From the NCBI GenBank assembly GCA_004554455.1, contig SFMG01000007.1:1-64000 (forward strand): a DNA stretch of 64,000 nt. The letters run 5' to 3'. The translations under genes and the position numbers were made by a program. Each line of letters begins with the position of its first letter. Within the stretch, counting starts at the first letter, position 1. Below, piece after piece: positions 1-7,702 of the stretch. The DNA is from Bacteroidales bacterium. GTDB lineage: Bacteria; Bacteroidota; Bacteroidia; Bacteroidales; UBA932. The notes beneath the pieces were generated by a model. The model had not been told where the DNA came from. It ran no database searches and worked only from the letters and a program-made list of their open reading frames with translations.

Positions 1-1045
1 AATCGTACTCGACAGCATAGGCGGGACGGTATATTTTAACATTCTCAAGCCCTTTGATAGAATGAAGAGCCTTGAGCTGTATGTCAAGCGGCAAGGATGA
101 GGAAAAACCCTGTAGGTAATACTCATTGATATTCCTGCCCTCCGGCTCAAGAAAAAGCTGATGCTCATCCTTGTCTGCGAAAGTGCGCAATTTATCTTCT
201 ATGCTTGGACAATATCTCGGACCAATGCCGGTAATCATACCCTGAAAGAGGGGTGAGTCCTTGAAGCCGCTGCGGAGAATGTCGTGTACCTCGCTATTGG
301 TATGGACTATATAGCAAGGCATCTGGGGAATACCGCTTTGAACCGTTGAAAGGAAAGGCAGGTAGGAAAACTTGGAAGGATTTTTATCTCCGCTCTGAAG
401 CGTAAGTTTGGAAACATCTATGGAACTGATGTCTATTCTGGGAGGGGTACCAGTCTTCATTCTCGCACTGCGTACTCCAAGAGCTTTGAGCTGTTCGGTC
501 AAGCCGTAAGATGCCTGCTCCCCTATCCTTCCACCCTCAAAAGAGTTTCGACCTATGAACATACGTCCGTTCAGGAAGGTTCCGGCAGTTAAAACAAGTG
601 CTCGAGAATTGAAAATTGCGCCCGTGGTCGTACAAACACCCGAAATTCGTCCTTCATTAAAGAGAAATTTAGTGACTGTATCTTGGTAAATATCTAATAA
701 TGAGGAACTTTCGATTATTTTTCGCCAATTTTGGGAGTATAGATTCTTATCGCATTGGGCGCGTGGACTCCACATTGCCGGTCCCTTTGACCTGTTAAGC
801 ATACGGAACTGCAGAGTTGAACAATCAGTGACAATTCCGCTGAATCCACCGAGCGCATCGATTTCCCTTACAATCTGCCCCTTTGCAATTCCGCCGACGG
901 CAGGATTGCAGGACATCTGCGCAAAGCGGTTAATATCCATAGAAATCAGCAAAGTCCTGGAACCCATAAGGGAAGCAGCCATAGCTGCCTCGCAGCCGGC
1001 ATGTCCGCCGCCTACGACTATTATGTCATAATCCGGGAAAATCAT
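1..1045 (-). CDS. mnmG: tRNA uridine-5-carboxymethylaminomethyl modification enzyme MnmG (3' part outside window)
   Basis: FAD-dependent cytoplasmic enzyme that works with MnmE to install the 5-carboxymethylaminomethyl group on wobble uridine 34 of certain tRNAs. Translation from ATG at 1045 begins MIFPDYDIIVVGGGHAGCEA, the N-terminal FAD-binding fold with the GGGHAG loop of the family. Further in, NPAVGGIAKG, ITDCSTLQFRMLN-like and GPRYCPSIEDK segments are MnmG hallmarks. About 348 residues are visible; the rest of a protein usually near 620 residues runs off the left edge, so no stop is seen. It lies 28 nt downstream of ybeY on the same strand and probably shares its transcript. No frameshift is visible. 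Confidence 0.96.
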   Translation of the reverse strand, partial: MIFPDYDIIVVGGGHAGCEAAMAASLMGSRTLLISMDINRFAQMSCNPAVGGIAKGQIVREIDALGGFSGIVTDCSTLQFRMLNRSKGPAMWSPRAQCDKNLYSQNWRKIIESSSLLDIYQDTVTKFLFNEGRISGVCTTTGAIFNSRALVLTAGTFLNGRMFIGRNSFEGGRIGEQASYGLTEQLKALGVRSARMKTGTPPRIDISSIDVSKLTLQSGDKNPSKFSYLPFLSTVQSGIPQMPCYIVHTNSEVHDILRSGFKDSPLFQGMITGIGPRYCPSIEDKLRTFADKDEHQLFLEPEGRNINEYYLQGFSSSLPLDIQLKALHSIKGLENVKIYRPAYAVEYD

Positions 1046-1073
1046 CGGATGAACAGAAATTAAATTAATTGAA

Positions 1074-1493
1074 TCAGAGAAGTTCCCTGAGGGACAGATA
1101 ATAATCCTCTTTCTTTCTCATCAGGGCAATGTCATCGTCACAATGGTCATCATAACCAATGAGATGGAGAATCCCGTGAACTATGACCCTGTTGAGCTCA
1201 TTTTCAAACTCTGTTCCGTACTCGATGGAATTCTCACGGACAGAATCGACACTAATGAAAAGATCTCCATTAAGTTTGTCACCCTCACAATAATCAAAAG
1301 TAATTATGTCGGTAAAATAGTCGTGGCCGAGATAACGCTGGTTGATATCGAGGATATAGTTATCTGAACAGAAAATTATATTTATATCGCCAAGTCGGCG
1401 TATCTCGCTTTCAGCTACCAGTTTAAGCCATTTTCTGGTAAGATTTTTGCATCTGAAGTTGAGACTTGTGTCCTCAAAGAAAAAAGAAGTCAT
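1074..1493 (-). CDS. ybeY: rRNA maturation RNase YbeY
   Basis: Zinc-dependent endoribonuclease of the UPF0054 family, acting in 16S rRNA 3' end maturation and ribosome quality control. The motif HGILHLIGYDDH (residues 106-117) carries the metal-binding histidines. Spacing to the third histidine is one residue longer than in E. coli YbeY, so Asp116 could take part instead. The frame stays open upstream to 1580, but ATG at 1493 gives the usual length (139 aa), and a -7 promoter element (1518-1525) lies inside the longer frame, so the longer start is unlikely. First gene of a ybeY-mnmG unit, divergent from the tonB-like gene. Confidence 0.92.
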   Translation of the reverse strand: MTSFFFEDTSLNFRCKNLTRKWLKLVAESEIRRLGDINIIFCSDNYILDINQRYLGHDYFTDIITFDYCEGDKLNGDLFISVDSVRENSIEYGTEFENELNRVIVHGILHLIGYDDHCDDDIALMRKKEDYYLSLRELL

Positions 1494-1517
1494 TCTGCGC
1501 GCACTTAAAAACGGATA

Positions 1518-1525
1518 CAAAGTTA
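1518..1525 (-). promoter_or_regulatory. -7 element upstream of ybeY
   Basis: Reads TAACTTTG on the minus strand, an exact match to the Bacteroidota -7 consensus TAnnTTTG, 25 nt before the chosen ybeY start. No good -33 TTTG is seen at 19-21 nt spacing. It supports the ATG at 1493 as start. Confidence 0.5.
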
Positions 1526-1529
1526 AAAT

Positions 1530-1560
1530 TTTGAAATAAAAAGAAAAAATCATACCTTTA
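1530..1560 (+). promoter_or_regulatory. Promoter of the tonB-like gene
   Basis: TTTG (1530-1533), 19 nt, then TACCTTTA (1553-1560): the TTTG-N19-TAnnTTTG layout of the Bacteroidota primary sigma factor, with one mismatch in the last base. It would give a leader of about 25-30 nt before ATG 1595. Confidence 0.6.
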
Positions 1561-1594
1561 CGCAGATTAAACGAAATCAAAACTTTTTAACTAT

Positions 1595-2287
1595 ATGGAA
1601 GAGAAAAAGTCCAAAAAAGCGAACCTTGAAAACAAGAAACTGCTTTTCATCGAAGTAGGCCTCTGCTTTTCTCTGTTTGTCACCCTCGCTGCCTTCCAGT
1701 GGGGTACCAGGGATGCCAATGTAAGTGTCCTTGAGGAGGAAACCCAGATGATTGAGGAAGAGGAAATCATTCCTATCACCCAGGAGACCCCTCCTCCACC
1801 ACCTGAAACTCCTAAGATTCCTGTGCTTTCCGACCAGATCGACATCATCGATGACGACATCAAGGTTGATGACGACCTCTTTATGAATCTTGAGGACGAT
1901 GCAAACCTCGGAGTTGAAATCGGAGACTACATCGAGGAAGTTCAGGAGGAAGTAATTGAGGAAGAGGCTATTCCATTCCAGCTGGTTGAAACCAGACCTT
2001 CATTCAACGGCGGAGATGCCAACGAGTTCTCGAAATGGGTGAACTCAAGGCTCGAATATCCTGAAATTGCCAAGGAAAACGGCGTTCAGGGCCGTGTAAC
2101 CCTCCAGTTCACTGTTGAGAAAGACGGCAGCGTTACCAACGTAAAGGTTGTGCGTGGCGTTGACCCTTCACTCGACAAAGAGGCAGTAAAGGTCGTATCC
2201 AGCTCTCCAAAATGGACTCCGGGAAAACAGCGTGACCGCGCTGTCCGTGTAACCTACACCTTCCCTGTGATTTTCCAGTTGAGATAG
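1595..2287 (+). CDS. TonB-family energy transducer
   Basis: Inner-membrane protein expected to couple the proton-motive force (through ExbB/ExbD) to TonB-dependent outer-membrane receptors such as the SusC-like protein at 56.5 kb. There is one membrane segment at about residues 17-34 after a lysine-rich cytoplasmic start. An acidic and proline-rich periplasmic spacer follows, with PPPPP at 66-70 and long Glu/Asp runs. The C-terminal TonB domain (about 140-230) has the YPEIAKENGVQGRV and DGSVTNVKVVRGVDPSLDKE elements. ExbB/ExbD are not adjacent. Bacteroidales carry several tonB paralogues, so no specific symbol is given. It stands alone between its own promoter and a strong terminator. Confidence 0.9.
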   Translation: MEEKKSKKANLENKKLLFIEVGLCFSLFVTLAAFQWGTRDANVSVLEEETQMIEEEEIIPITQETPPPPPETPKIPVLSDQIDIIDDDIKVDDDLFMNLEDDANLGVEIGDYIEEVQEEVIEEEAIPFQLVETRPSFNGGDANEFSKWVNSRLEYPEIAKENGVQGRVTLQFTVEKDGSVTNVKVVRGVDPSLDKEAVKVVSSSPKWTPGKQRDRAVRVTYTFPVIFQLR

Positions 2288-2304
2288 TGAAAACAGAATA
2301 CAGG

Positions 2305-2340
2305 ATGGAGGCTGACATTATGGTCGGCCTCCATTTTTTT
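2305..2340 (+). terminator. Rho-independent terminator after the tonB-like gene
   Basis: A 12-bp inverted repeat (ATGGAGGCTGAC paired with GTCGGCCTCCAT, one T-G pair) with a 6-nt loop, followed directly by a run of T. It starts 18 nt after the stop codon. Confidence 0.85.
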
Positions 2341-2376
2341 GGACTCTTCCGTAACAGAAAAACTACATAGACCGTA

Positions 2377-3558
2377 ATGGAAATAAAGGATTACAAAGCC
2401 GTATTCGTAGGTATTATCAAGCAGAACGATGATGAAAGAAAAGTGCTTGAATATCTGGAAGAACTGGAGTTCCTGGCTGAGACAGCCGGGGCAAAAGGCG
2501 ATAAGAAATTCGTCCAGAAAGTGGACAAACCCGATGGAGCGACCTATATACGAAGCGGAAAACTGGAAGAAATAGCTGAATACTGCAAGGAAAACGATAT
2601 AGATTACGTCATATTCGACGATGAACTTACCGGCATACAGCAGAGGAATATAGAAAAGATAGTAAAGACTGCCGCAGTAATAGACCGTACCTCACTGATT
2701 CTGGAAATATTTACCCAGAGGGCCAGGACATCATACGCAAAACTGCAGGTAGAACTGGCCAGATACAACTATATGCTGCCTAGACTGGCAGGTATGTGGA
2801 CTCACCTCGAAAGGCAGAGAGGAGGAATGGGAGCTCGAGGCGGAATGGGTGAGAAACAGATAGAAATAGACCGTCGTATAGTCAAGGAAAGGATAAGCAA
2901 ACTGAAAGATCAGCTGGCAAAAGTTGACAAACAGATGGCTGTACAGAGAAGCAACAGGGGGCAGCTTGTAAGACTCTCACTGGTCGGATACACCAACGTA
3001 GGCAAATCCACATTGATGAATCTGCTGGCCAAAACGGATGTCTTTGCAGAAAACAAACTCTTCGCCACCCTGGATACAACTGTCAGGAAAGTGGTCATAG
3101 AAAACTGTCCTTTCCTGCTGAGCGACACGGTGGGATTCATAAGAAAACTGCCTACACAGCTCGTGGAAGCATTCAAAAGCACCCTCGATGAAGTAAGGGA
3201 GGCGGATGTGCTTCTGCACGTAGTGGATATATCCCATCCAGACTTTGAAGAACAGATGGAAGTGGTAAACAGGACACTGAAGGAAATAGACGCCGCAAAC
3301 AAGCCTGTTTTGGTCATATTTAATAAAATAGACGCCTATAGCTATGAAGAGTATGACGAGTTCTCATTGGTGCCTAAAACGCAGAAAAACTACTCTCTGG
3401 ACGAATTCAAGAACAGCTGGATAGCAAGTGAAAACACTCCATGTGTATTCATATCCGCAAAAGACAAGACGGGAATTGATAAACTGAGGAACGATATCTA
3501 CAAGATAGTGGCTGAAATACACGCCGGAAGGTATCCTTTCGACAATTTCCTGTGGTAA
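2377..3558 (+). CDS. hflX: GTPase HflX
   Basis: Ribosome-binding GTPase that splits or rescues stalled 70S ribosomes, especially under stress. The N-terminal HflX domain is followed by the glycine-rich RGGMGARGGMGE segment. The G domain has G1 GYTNVGKS at about residue 205, G3 DTVGFI, G4 NKID and G5 SAK. Length (393 aa) fits Bacteroidota HflX. The gene lies 89 nt after the preceding stop, beyond a terminator, so it should have its own promoter, but no clear TAnnTTTG is seen. It is followed by a terminator facing the convergent sdhB. Confidence 0.95.
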   Translation: MEIKDYKAVFVGIIKQNDDERKVLEYLEELEFLAETAGAKGDKKFVQKVDKPDGATYIRSGKLEEIAEYCKENDIDYVIFDDELTGIQQRNIEKIVKTAAVIDRTSLILEIFTQRARTSYAKLQVELARYNYMLPRLAGMWTHLERQRGGMGARGGMGEKQIEIDRRIVKERISKLKDQLAKVDKQMAVQRSNRGQLVRLSLVGYTNVGKSTLMNLLAKTDVFAENKLFATLDTTVRKVVIENCPFLLSDTVGFIRKLPTQLVEAFKSTLDEVREADVLLHVVDISHPDFEEQMEVVNRTLKEIDAANKPVLVIFNKIDAYSYEEYDEFSLVPKTQKNYSLDEFKNSWIASENTPCVFISAKDKTGIDKLRNDIYKIVAEIHAGRYPFDNFLW

Positions 3559-3563
3559 TAAAA

Positions 3564-3591
3564 AAAAGCCGGTCGCAATGACCGGCTTTTT
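3564..3591. terminator. Bidirectional terminator between hflX and sdhB
   Basis: Hairpin AAAAAGCCGGTC / GACCGGCTTTTT with loop GCAAT. The A-run on one side and T-run on the other let it end both the rightward hflX transcript and the leftward sdhAB transcript. Confidence 0.85.
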
Positions 3592-3609
3592 CATATATAC
3601 ATATAAGTA

Positions 3610-4389
3610 TCAGTCTTTGAACTTGGCGCAGAGGAACTCTCTGTTCAGACGGGCTATATGATTGACGGTTATGTGCTTAGGGCACTCCATCTCACAGGCG
3701 CGGGTGTTGGTGCAGGCACCGAATCCGAGCTCGTCCATCTTGGCTACCATAGCCTTTGCACGCCTTGCGGCCTCTACCCTGCCCTGTGGAAGAAGAGCGA
3801 GTGAAGAAACCCTGGCAGCCACGAAAAGCATGGCTGAACCGTTCTTACAGGTCGCTGCGCAGGCACCGCAGCCGATGCAGGCAGCAGCGTCCATTGACTC
3901 GTCTGCATTCTTCTTAGGGATAGGAATGGCATTTGCGTCAGGAACACCGCCGGTGCGTACTGAAACATAACCTCCGGCCTGGAGTATCTTGTCGTACGCT
4001 CCCCTATCGACAACGAGGTCTTTGATAATAGGGAAACCGGCACTTCTCCATGGCTCTACGGTGATGGTAGCACCGTCCTTGAACTTGCGCATGAAGAGCT
4101 GGCAGGTGGTAACCTCATCGTCAGGACCGTGTGCACGGCCGTCTATATAAAGCGAGCAGGCGCCGCAAATACCCTCACGGCAGTCGTGGTCGAATGAAAC
4201 CGGACCGCTGTTCTTGCAACCCTTATCTACTGCAACGGGATCGATGCCCTCCCTGATGAGCTGCTCGTTGAGTATGTCGAGCATCTCGAGGAAAGATGCA
4301 TCCTCCTCGATGTCGTGGACTTCATAAGTCTCGAAGTGACCCTTGGCCTTGGCGTTTTTCTGACGCCATATCTTAAGTTTAAAATCCAT
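3610..4389 (-). CDS. sdhB: Succinate dehydrogenase/fumarate reductase iron-sulfur subunit
   Basis: Electron-transfer subunit carrying 2Fe-2S, 4Fe-4S and 3Fe-4S clusters between the flavoprotein and the quinone site. Visible ligands: CREGICGAC (Cys70, 75, 78) with Cys96 for 2Fe-2S; CIGCGACAATC (Cys171-181) for the first distal cluster; Cys226, 232 and 236 in ACTNTRACEMECP for the last. Length (259 aa) and the CKNG ending of the middle motif resemble the B-type enzymes of Bacteroidota and Campylobacterota. The start is 5 nt after the sdhA stop, so the two are co-transcribed. In fermenting Bacteroidales this complex usually runs as fumarate reductase. See sdhA for the missing membrane subunit. 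Confidence 0.95.
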   Translation of the reverse strand: MDFKLKIWRQKNAKAKGHFETYEVHDIEEDASFLEMLDILNEQLIREGIDPVAVDKGCKNSGPVSFDHDCREGICGACSLYIDGRAHGPDDEVTTCQLFMRKFKDGATITVEPWRSAGFPIIKDLVVDRGAYDKILQAGGYVSVRTGGVPDANAIPIPKKNADESMDAAACIGCGACAATCKNGSAMLFVAARVSSLALLPQGRVEAARRAKAMVAKMDELGFGACTNTRACEMECPKHITVNHIARLNREFLCAKFKD

Positions 4390-4394
4390 CTCTG

Positions 4395-6341
4395 TTAGTC
4401 TTTATAGTTTCTGGTTGCAATCTTGATGTTCTCGTATTTCAGAGGTTCCTTGTGGAGTTCAGGTGCATTTCCTTCACCCTTGTACTCCCAGGCGGCTACA
4501 TACATGTAATTCTCATCGTCACGCTTGGTCTCCCCTTCTTCAGTCTGGGACTCGATACGGAAATGACCGCCGCAGGATTCGTTGCGGTTGAGGGCGTCGA
4601 TTGCCATGAGTTCACCTATTTCAAGGAAGTCAGCGAGGCGAAGCGCCTTCTCAAGCTCCTGGTTGAACTCGAAATTGGTTCCTGGAACGTATACGTTTGA
4701 CCAGAATTCCTTCTTAAGCTCATTGATCTTGGCAATGCCGGTCTTGAGACCTTCCTCACTGCGGGCCATGCCCACATACTCCCACATAATGTGGCCGAGT
4801 TCCTTGTGGAGGGAATCGACGGACCTCTTTCCCTTGATGGAGAAGAGTTTCTCTATCTTTTCCTTCACAGCCTTTTCAGCTGCATCGAACTCAGGAGTGT
4901 TCACATCAACCTTACCGTCCTTGAAATGGCCGGCAAGATAGTCGCCTATGGTATAAGGAAGGATGAAGTAACCATCGGCAAGACCCTGCATAAGCGCTGA
5001 GGCACCGAGACGGTTTCCGCCGTGATCGGAGAAGTTTGCCTCACCTATTGCATAGAGACCCGGTACGGTAGTCTGAAGGTTATAGTCAACCCAGATACCG
5101 CCCATAGTGTAGTGGATGGCCGGATATATCATCATTGGCTGCTTGTAAGGATCGGTTCCGGTAATCTTCTCGTACATCTGGAAAAGGTTGCCGTAACGCT
5201 CGCGTATCTTGCCCTCACCGAGACGCTCGATTGCAGTCTTGAAATCAAGGAATACGGCAAGACCGGTCTCATTCACGCCGAAGCCGGCGTCACAGCGCTC
5301 CTTTGCCGCACGGGAAGCCACGTCACGCGGAACGAGGTTTCCGAAGGCAGGATAACGGCGCTCGAGATAGTAGTCGCGATCCTCTTCGGCTATATCGGAA
5401 GGAAGAATCTCCTTCTTGCGGAGCTTGAGGACATCCTCCATCTTCTTAGGAACCCAGATACGGCCGTCGTTACGCAGGGACTCTGACATAAGGGTCAGCT
5501 TGCACTGCTGGTCGCCGTGTACAGGAATACAGGTAGGATGGATCTGGGCGAAGCAAGGGTTTGCGAAGAATGCACCCTTCTTGTAGCACTGCCATGCTGC
5601 GGAGCCGTTGCTGTTCATTGCGTTGGTGGAAAGGAAATAGGTGTTTCCGTAACCTCCGGTAGCTATTACGACTGCGTGTGCGCCGAATCTCTCGATTTCT
5701 CCGGTCACGAGATTTCTTGCTATGATACCCCTGGCCTCACCATTGACGAGAACCACGTCGAGCATTTCGTGACGAGGATAAGACTTGACGGTACCCTCGG
5801 CAATCTGACGGTTCAGAGCTGCGTATGCACCGAGAAGGAGCTGCTGTCCGGTTTGACCCCTTGCATAGAAGGTGCGGCTGACTGTAGCCCCACCGAAAGA
5901 GCGGTTTGCGAGGAGTCCGCCATACTCACGTGCGAAAGGCACGCCCTGAGCTACGCACTGGTCAATGATGTTGTTGCTGACCTCTGCAAGACGATAGACA
6001 TTGGCTTCGCGGCTGCGATAGTCGCCACCTTTGATGGTCTCGTAGAAGAGCCTGTAAACCGAGTCATTGTCGTTCTGGTAGTTCTTCGCGGCGTTGATGC
6101 CTCCCTGTGCCGCAATAGAGTGGGCACGGCGTGGCGAGTCGCTGATACAGAAGATCTTGACGTTGTAACCGAGTTCACCGAGAGAAGCTGCTGCAGAGGC
6201 TCCGCCCAGACCGGTTCCGACGACGATGACATCGAGTTTTCTCTTGTTGCCCGGAGTGACTACACGTATGTGTGCCTTATGGTTAGTCCATTTTTCGGCA
6301 AGAGGTCCCTCGGGAATCTTAGAAATCAATTTTTCGGCCAT
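4395..6341 (-). CDS. sdhA: Succinate dehydrogenase/fumarate reductase flavoprotein subunit
   Basis: Catalytic subunit interconverting succinate and fumarate with covalently bound FAD. VVGTGLGGASAAASL (about 40-54) is the dinucleotide-binding loop, His74 in RRAHSIAAQGG is the expected FAD-linking histidine, AQIHPTCIPV holds the conserved active-site HPT, and GGNRLGASAL lies near the C-terminal FAD contacts. The 648-aa length is typical of the B-type family. In other Bacteroidales the order is cytochrome b subunit, flavoprotein, iron-sulfur subunit; here the gene directly upstream is ruvB, only 35 nt away, so no sdhC is present locally. It has its own -7 box just after the ruvB stop. Confidence 0.96.
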   Translation of the reverse strand: MAEKLISKIPEGPLAEKWTNHKAHIRVVTPGNKRKLDVIVVGTGLGGASAAASLGELGYNVKIFCISDSPRRAHSIAAQGGINAAKNYQNDNDSVYRLFYETIKGGDYRSREANVYRLAEVSNNIIDQCVAQGVPFAREYGGLLANRSFGGATVSRTFYARGQTGQQLLLGAYAALNRQIAEGTVKSYPRHEMLDVVLVNGEARGIIARNLVTGEIERFGAHAVVIATGGYGNTYFLSTNAMNSNGSAAWQCYKKGAFFANPCFAQIHPTCIPVHGDQQCKLTLMSESLRNDGRIWVPKKMEDVLKLRKKEILPSDIAEEDRDYYLERRYPAFGNLVPRDVASRAAKERCDAGFGVNETGLAVFLDFKTAIERLGEGKIRERYGNLFQMYEKITGTDPYKQPMMIYPAIHYTMGGIWVDYNLQTTVPGLYAIGEANFSDHGGNRLGASALMQGLADGYFILPYTIGDYLAGHFKDGKVDVNTPEFDAAEKAVKEKIEKLFSIKGKRSVDSLHKELGHIMWEYVGMARSEEGLKTGIAKINELKKEFWSNVYVPGTNFEFNQELEKALRLADFLEIGELMAIDALNRNESCGGHFRIESQTEEGETKRDDENYMYVAAWEYKGEGNAPELHKEPLKYENIKIATRNYKD

Positions 6342-6367
6342 TTTCTTTAGTTTATAAAATTTGGACG

Positions 6368-6375
6368 CAAATATA
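6368..6375 (-). promoter_or_regulatory. -7 element of sdhAB
   Basis: TATATTTG on the minus strand, an exact TAnnTTTG match between the ruvB stop (6377) and the sdhA start (6341). It suggests sdhAB can be transcribed apart from ruvB. No convincing -33 box. Confidence 0.55.
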
Positions 6376-6376
6376 A

Positions 6377-7405
6377 TTAAAATAAAGTGTTTTCCGACTT
6401 TTCAGCGCGCAATTCATCGAAGCCCAGATGTCTGTAAGCCAGAGGAGTGGCTTCCCTTCCCCTCGGTGTACGCATAATGAAGCCCTCCTTTATAAGGAAA
6501 GGCTCGTAAACTTCTTCGAGGGTGCCCTGGTCCTCCCCCACTGCCGTAGCTATGGTATTGGCTCCCACAGGACCGCCTTTGAACTTAACTATTATGGTTT
6601 TAAGTATCTTGTTGTCTATGGCGTCGAGGCCAAGGGTGTCTATGTTCAGGGCGTCGAGGGCATATCGTGCAATATTCAGGTCTATGCTTCCGTTTCCCAT
6701 CACCTGTGCGAAATCACGTACCCTGCGAAGCAGGGAGTTCGCAATTCGCGGCGTACCGCGGCTGCGGCGCGCAATTTCGAAGGCAGCGTCGGAACTTATG
6801 CCTATGTTCAATATGGAGGCGCTGCGGCATACGATGCGGAGCAGGGTTTCCGTATCGTAATATTCGAGGGCGCATTTTATTCCGAAACGGGCCCGCAGAG
6901 GCGAAGTGAGAAGGCCGCTGCGCGTGGTTGCGCCCACGAGAGTGAAAGGATTGAGGGCTATCCTGACGGAACGCGCTCCCGGACCCTTGTCTATCATTAT
7001 ATCTATGACGAAATCCTCCATTGCGGAATAGAGGTATTCCTCCACAACCGGAGATAACCTGTGAATCTCGTCTATGAACAGCACGTCTCCCTCTTCCAGA
7101 GAGGTAAGCAGACCGGCCAGATCCCCCGGCTTGTCCAGCACAGGTCCCGAAGTGAGTTTCATATTAACCCCGAGTTCATTGGCTATGATATGGGCGAGGG
7201 TTGTCTTTCCAAGTCCCGGAGGCCCGTGGAAGAGCACGTGATCAAGGGACTCCCCTCTCATTTTGGCCGCCTGTATGAATATCTTGAGGTTGGATACTAT
7301 CTTCTCCTGACCGGTGAACTGGGTGAGGTCCTGTGGCCTTATAATTCCGTCCAATTCATTATCTTTGCCGGCATTGACGTCGTGTGGGTCGAACTTTTCC
7401 TGCAT
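6377..7405 (-). CDS. ruvB: Holliday junction branch migration ATPase RuvB
   Basis: AAA+ motor that drives branch migration with RuvA during recombination and fork repair. Walker A GPPGLGKTT at residues 61-69, Walker B DEIHRL, a sensor segment GATTRSG and the C-terminal winged-helix RGREATP segment are all present. The 342-aa length is normal. The start is at ATG 7405 behind a TATATTTG promoter element. ruvA and ruvC are not nearby. The stop lies just upstream of the sdhA promoter. Divergent from mfd across a 287-nt spacer. Confidence 0.97.
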   Translation of the reverse strand: MQEKFDPHDVNAGKDNELDGIIRPQDLTQFTGQEKIVSNLKIFIQAAKMRGESLDHVLFHGPPGLGKTTLAHIIANELGVNMKLTSGPVLDKPGDLAGLLTSLEEGDVLFIDEIHRLSPVVEEYLYSAMEDFVIDIMIDKGPGARSVRIALNPFTLVGATTRSGLLTSPLRARFGIKCALEYYDTETLLRIVCRSASILNIGISSDAAFEIARRSRGTPRIANSLLRRVRDFAQVMGNGSIDLNIARYALDALNIDTLGLDAIDNKILKTIIVKFKGGPVGANTIATAVGEDQGTLEEVYEPFLIKEGFIMRTPRGREATPLAYRHLGFDELRAEKSENTLF

Positions 7406-7424
7406 AGAAACATCATTATAAATA

Positions 7425-7432
7425 CAAATATA
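7425..7432 (-). promoter_or_regulatory. -7 element of ruvB
   Basis: TATATTTG on the minus strand, an exact consensus match 19 nt before the ruvB ATG. No -33 TTTG at the expected spacing. Confidence 0.5.
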
Positions 7433-7468
7433 ATTTAATTTTAAATGAATAAATGATGTTTATGCGCC

Positions 7469-7702
7469 TGTTGAAATGTTAATAACTTTTTTAAGTTACT
7501 GAAAGATAAGTAGTTGAATATAAATTTTAATGTTGATTTCCTGTTGGGATGAAATTTATATAAAAGCGGTGCCACCTGTTGCATATTAAAAAAATTCCGG
7601 TGGATATAAATTCTCCTCTCATTTCAAAAATTCTTTTTCATTTTTCTGTCAACAGGGTTATAAACAGGTTTTCAACAGAGTTATGAACATAAATGTTGAT
7701 AT
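7469..7702. other. AT-rich divergent spacer with two facing groups of DnaA-box-like 9-mers
   Basis: The 287-nt gap between ruvB and mfd carries no gene. It holds TGTTG/TGTTA words at 7469, 7477, 7531, 7542 and 7577, then the opposite orientation AACA at 7650, 7662, 7673 and 7685, and one more TGTTG at 7694 in the mfd start. Read in one orientation they give TTATCAACAGG-like sequences, close to the DnaA box TTATCCACAGG. The last four (CTGTCAACA, TTATAAACA, TTTTCAACA, TTATGAACA) are spaced 11-12 bp, about one helical turn. The stretch between the groups is A/T-rich. It may be a replication-origin element or an operator; no dnaA gene is in view. Confidence 0.4.
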
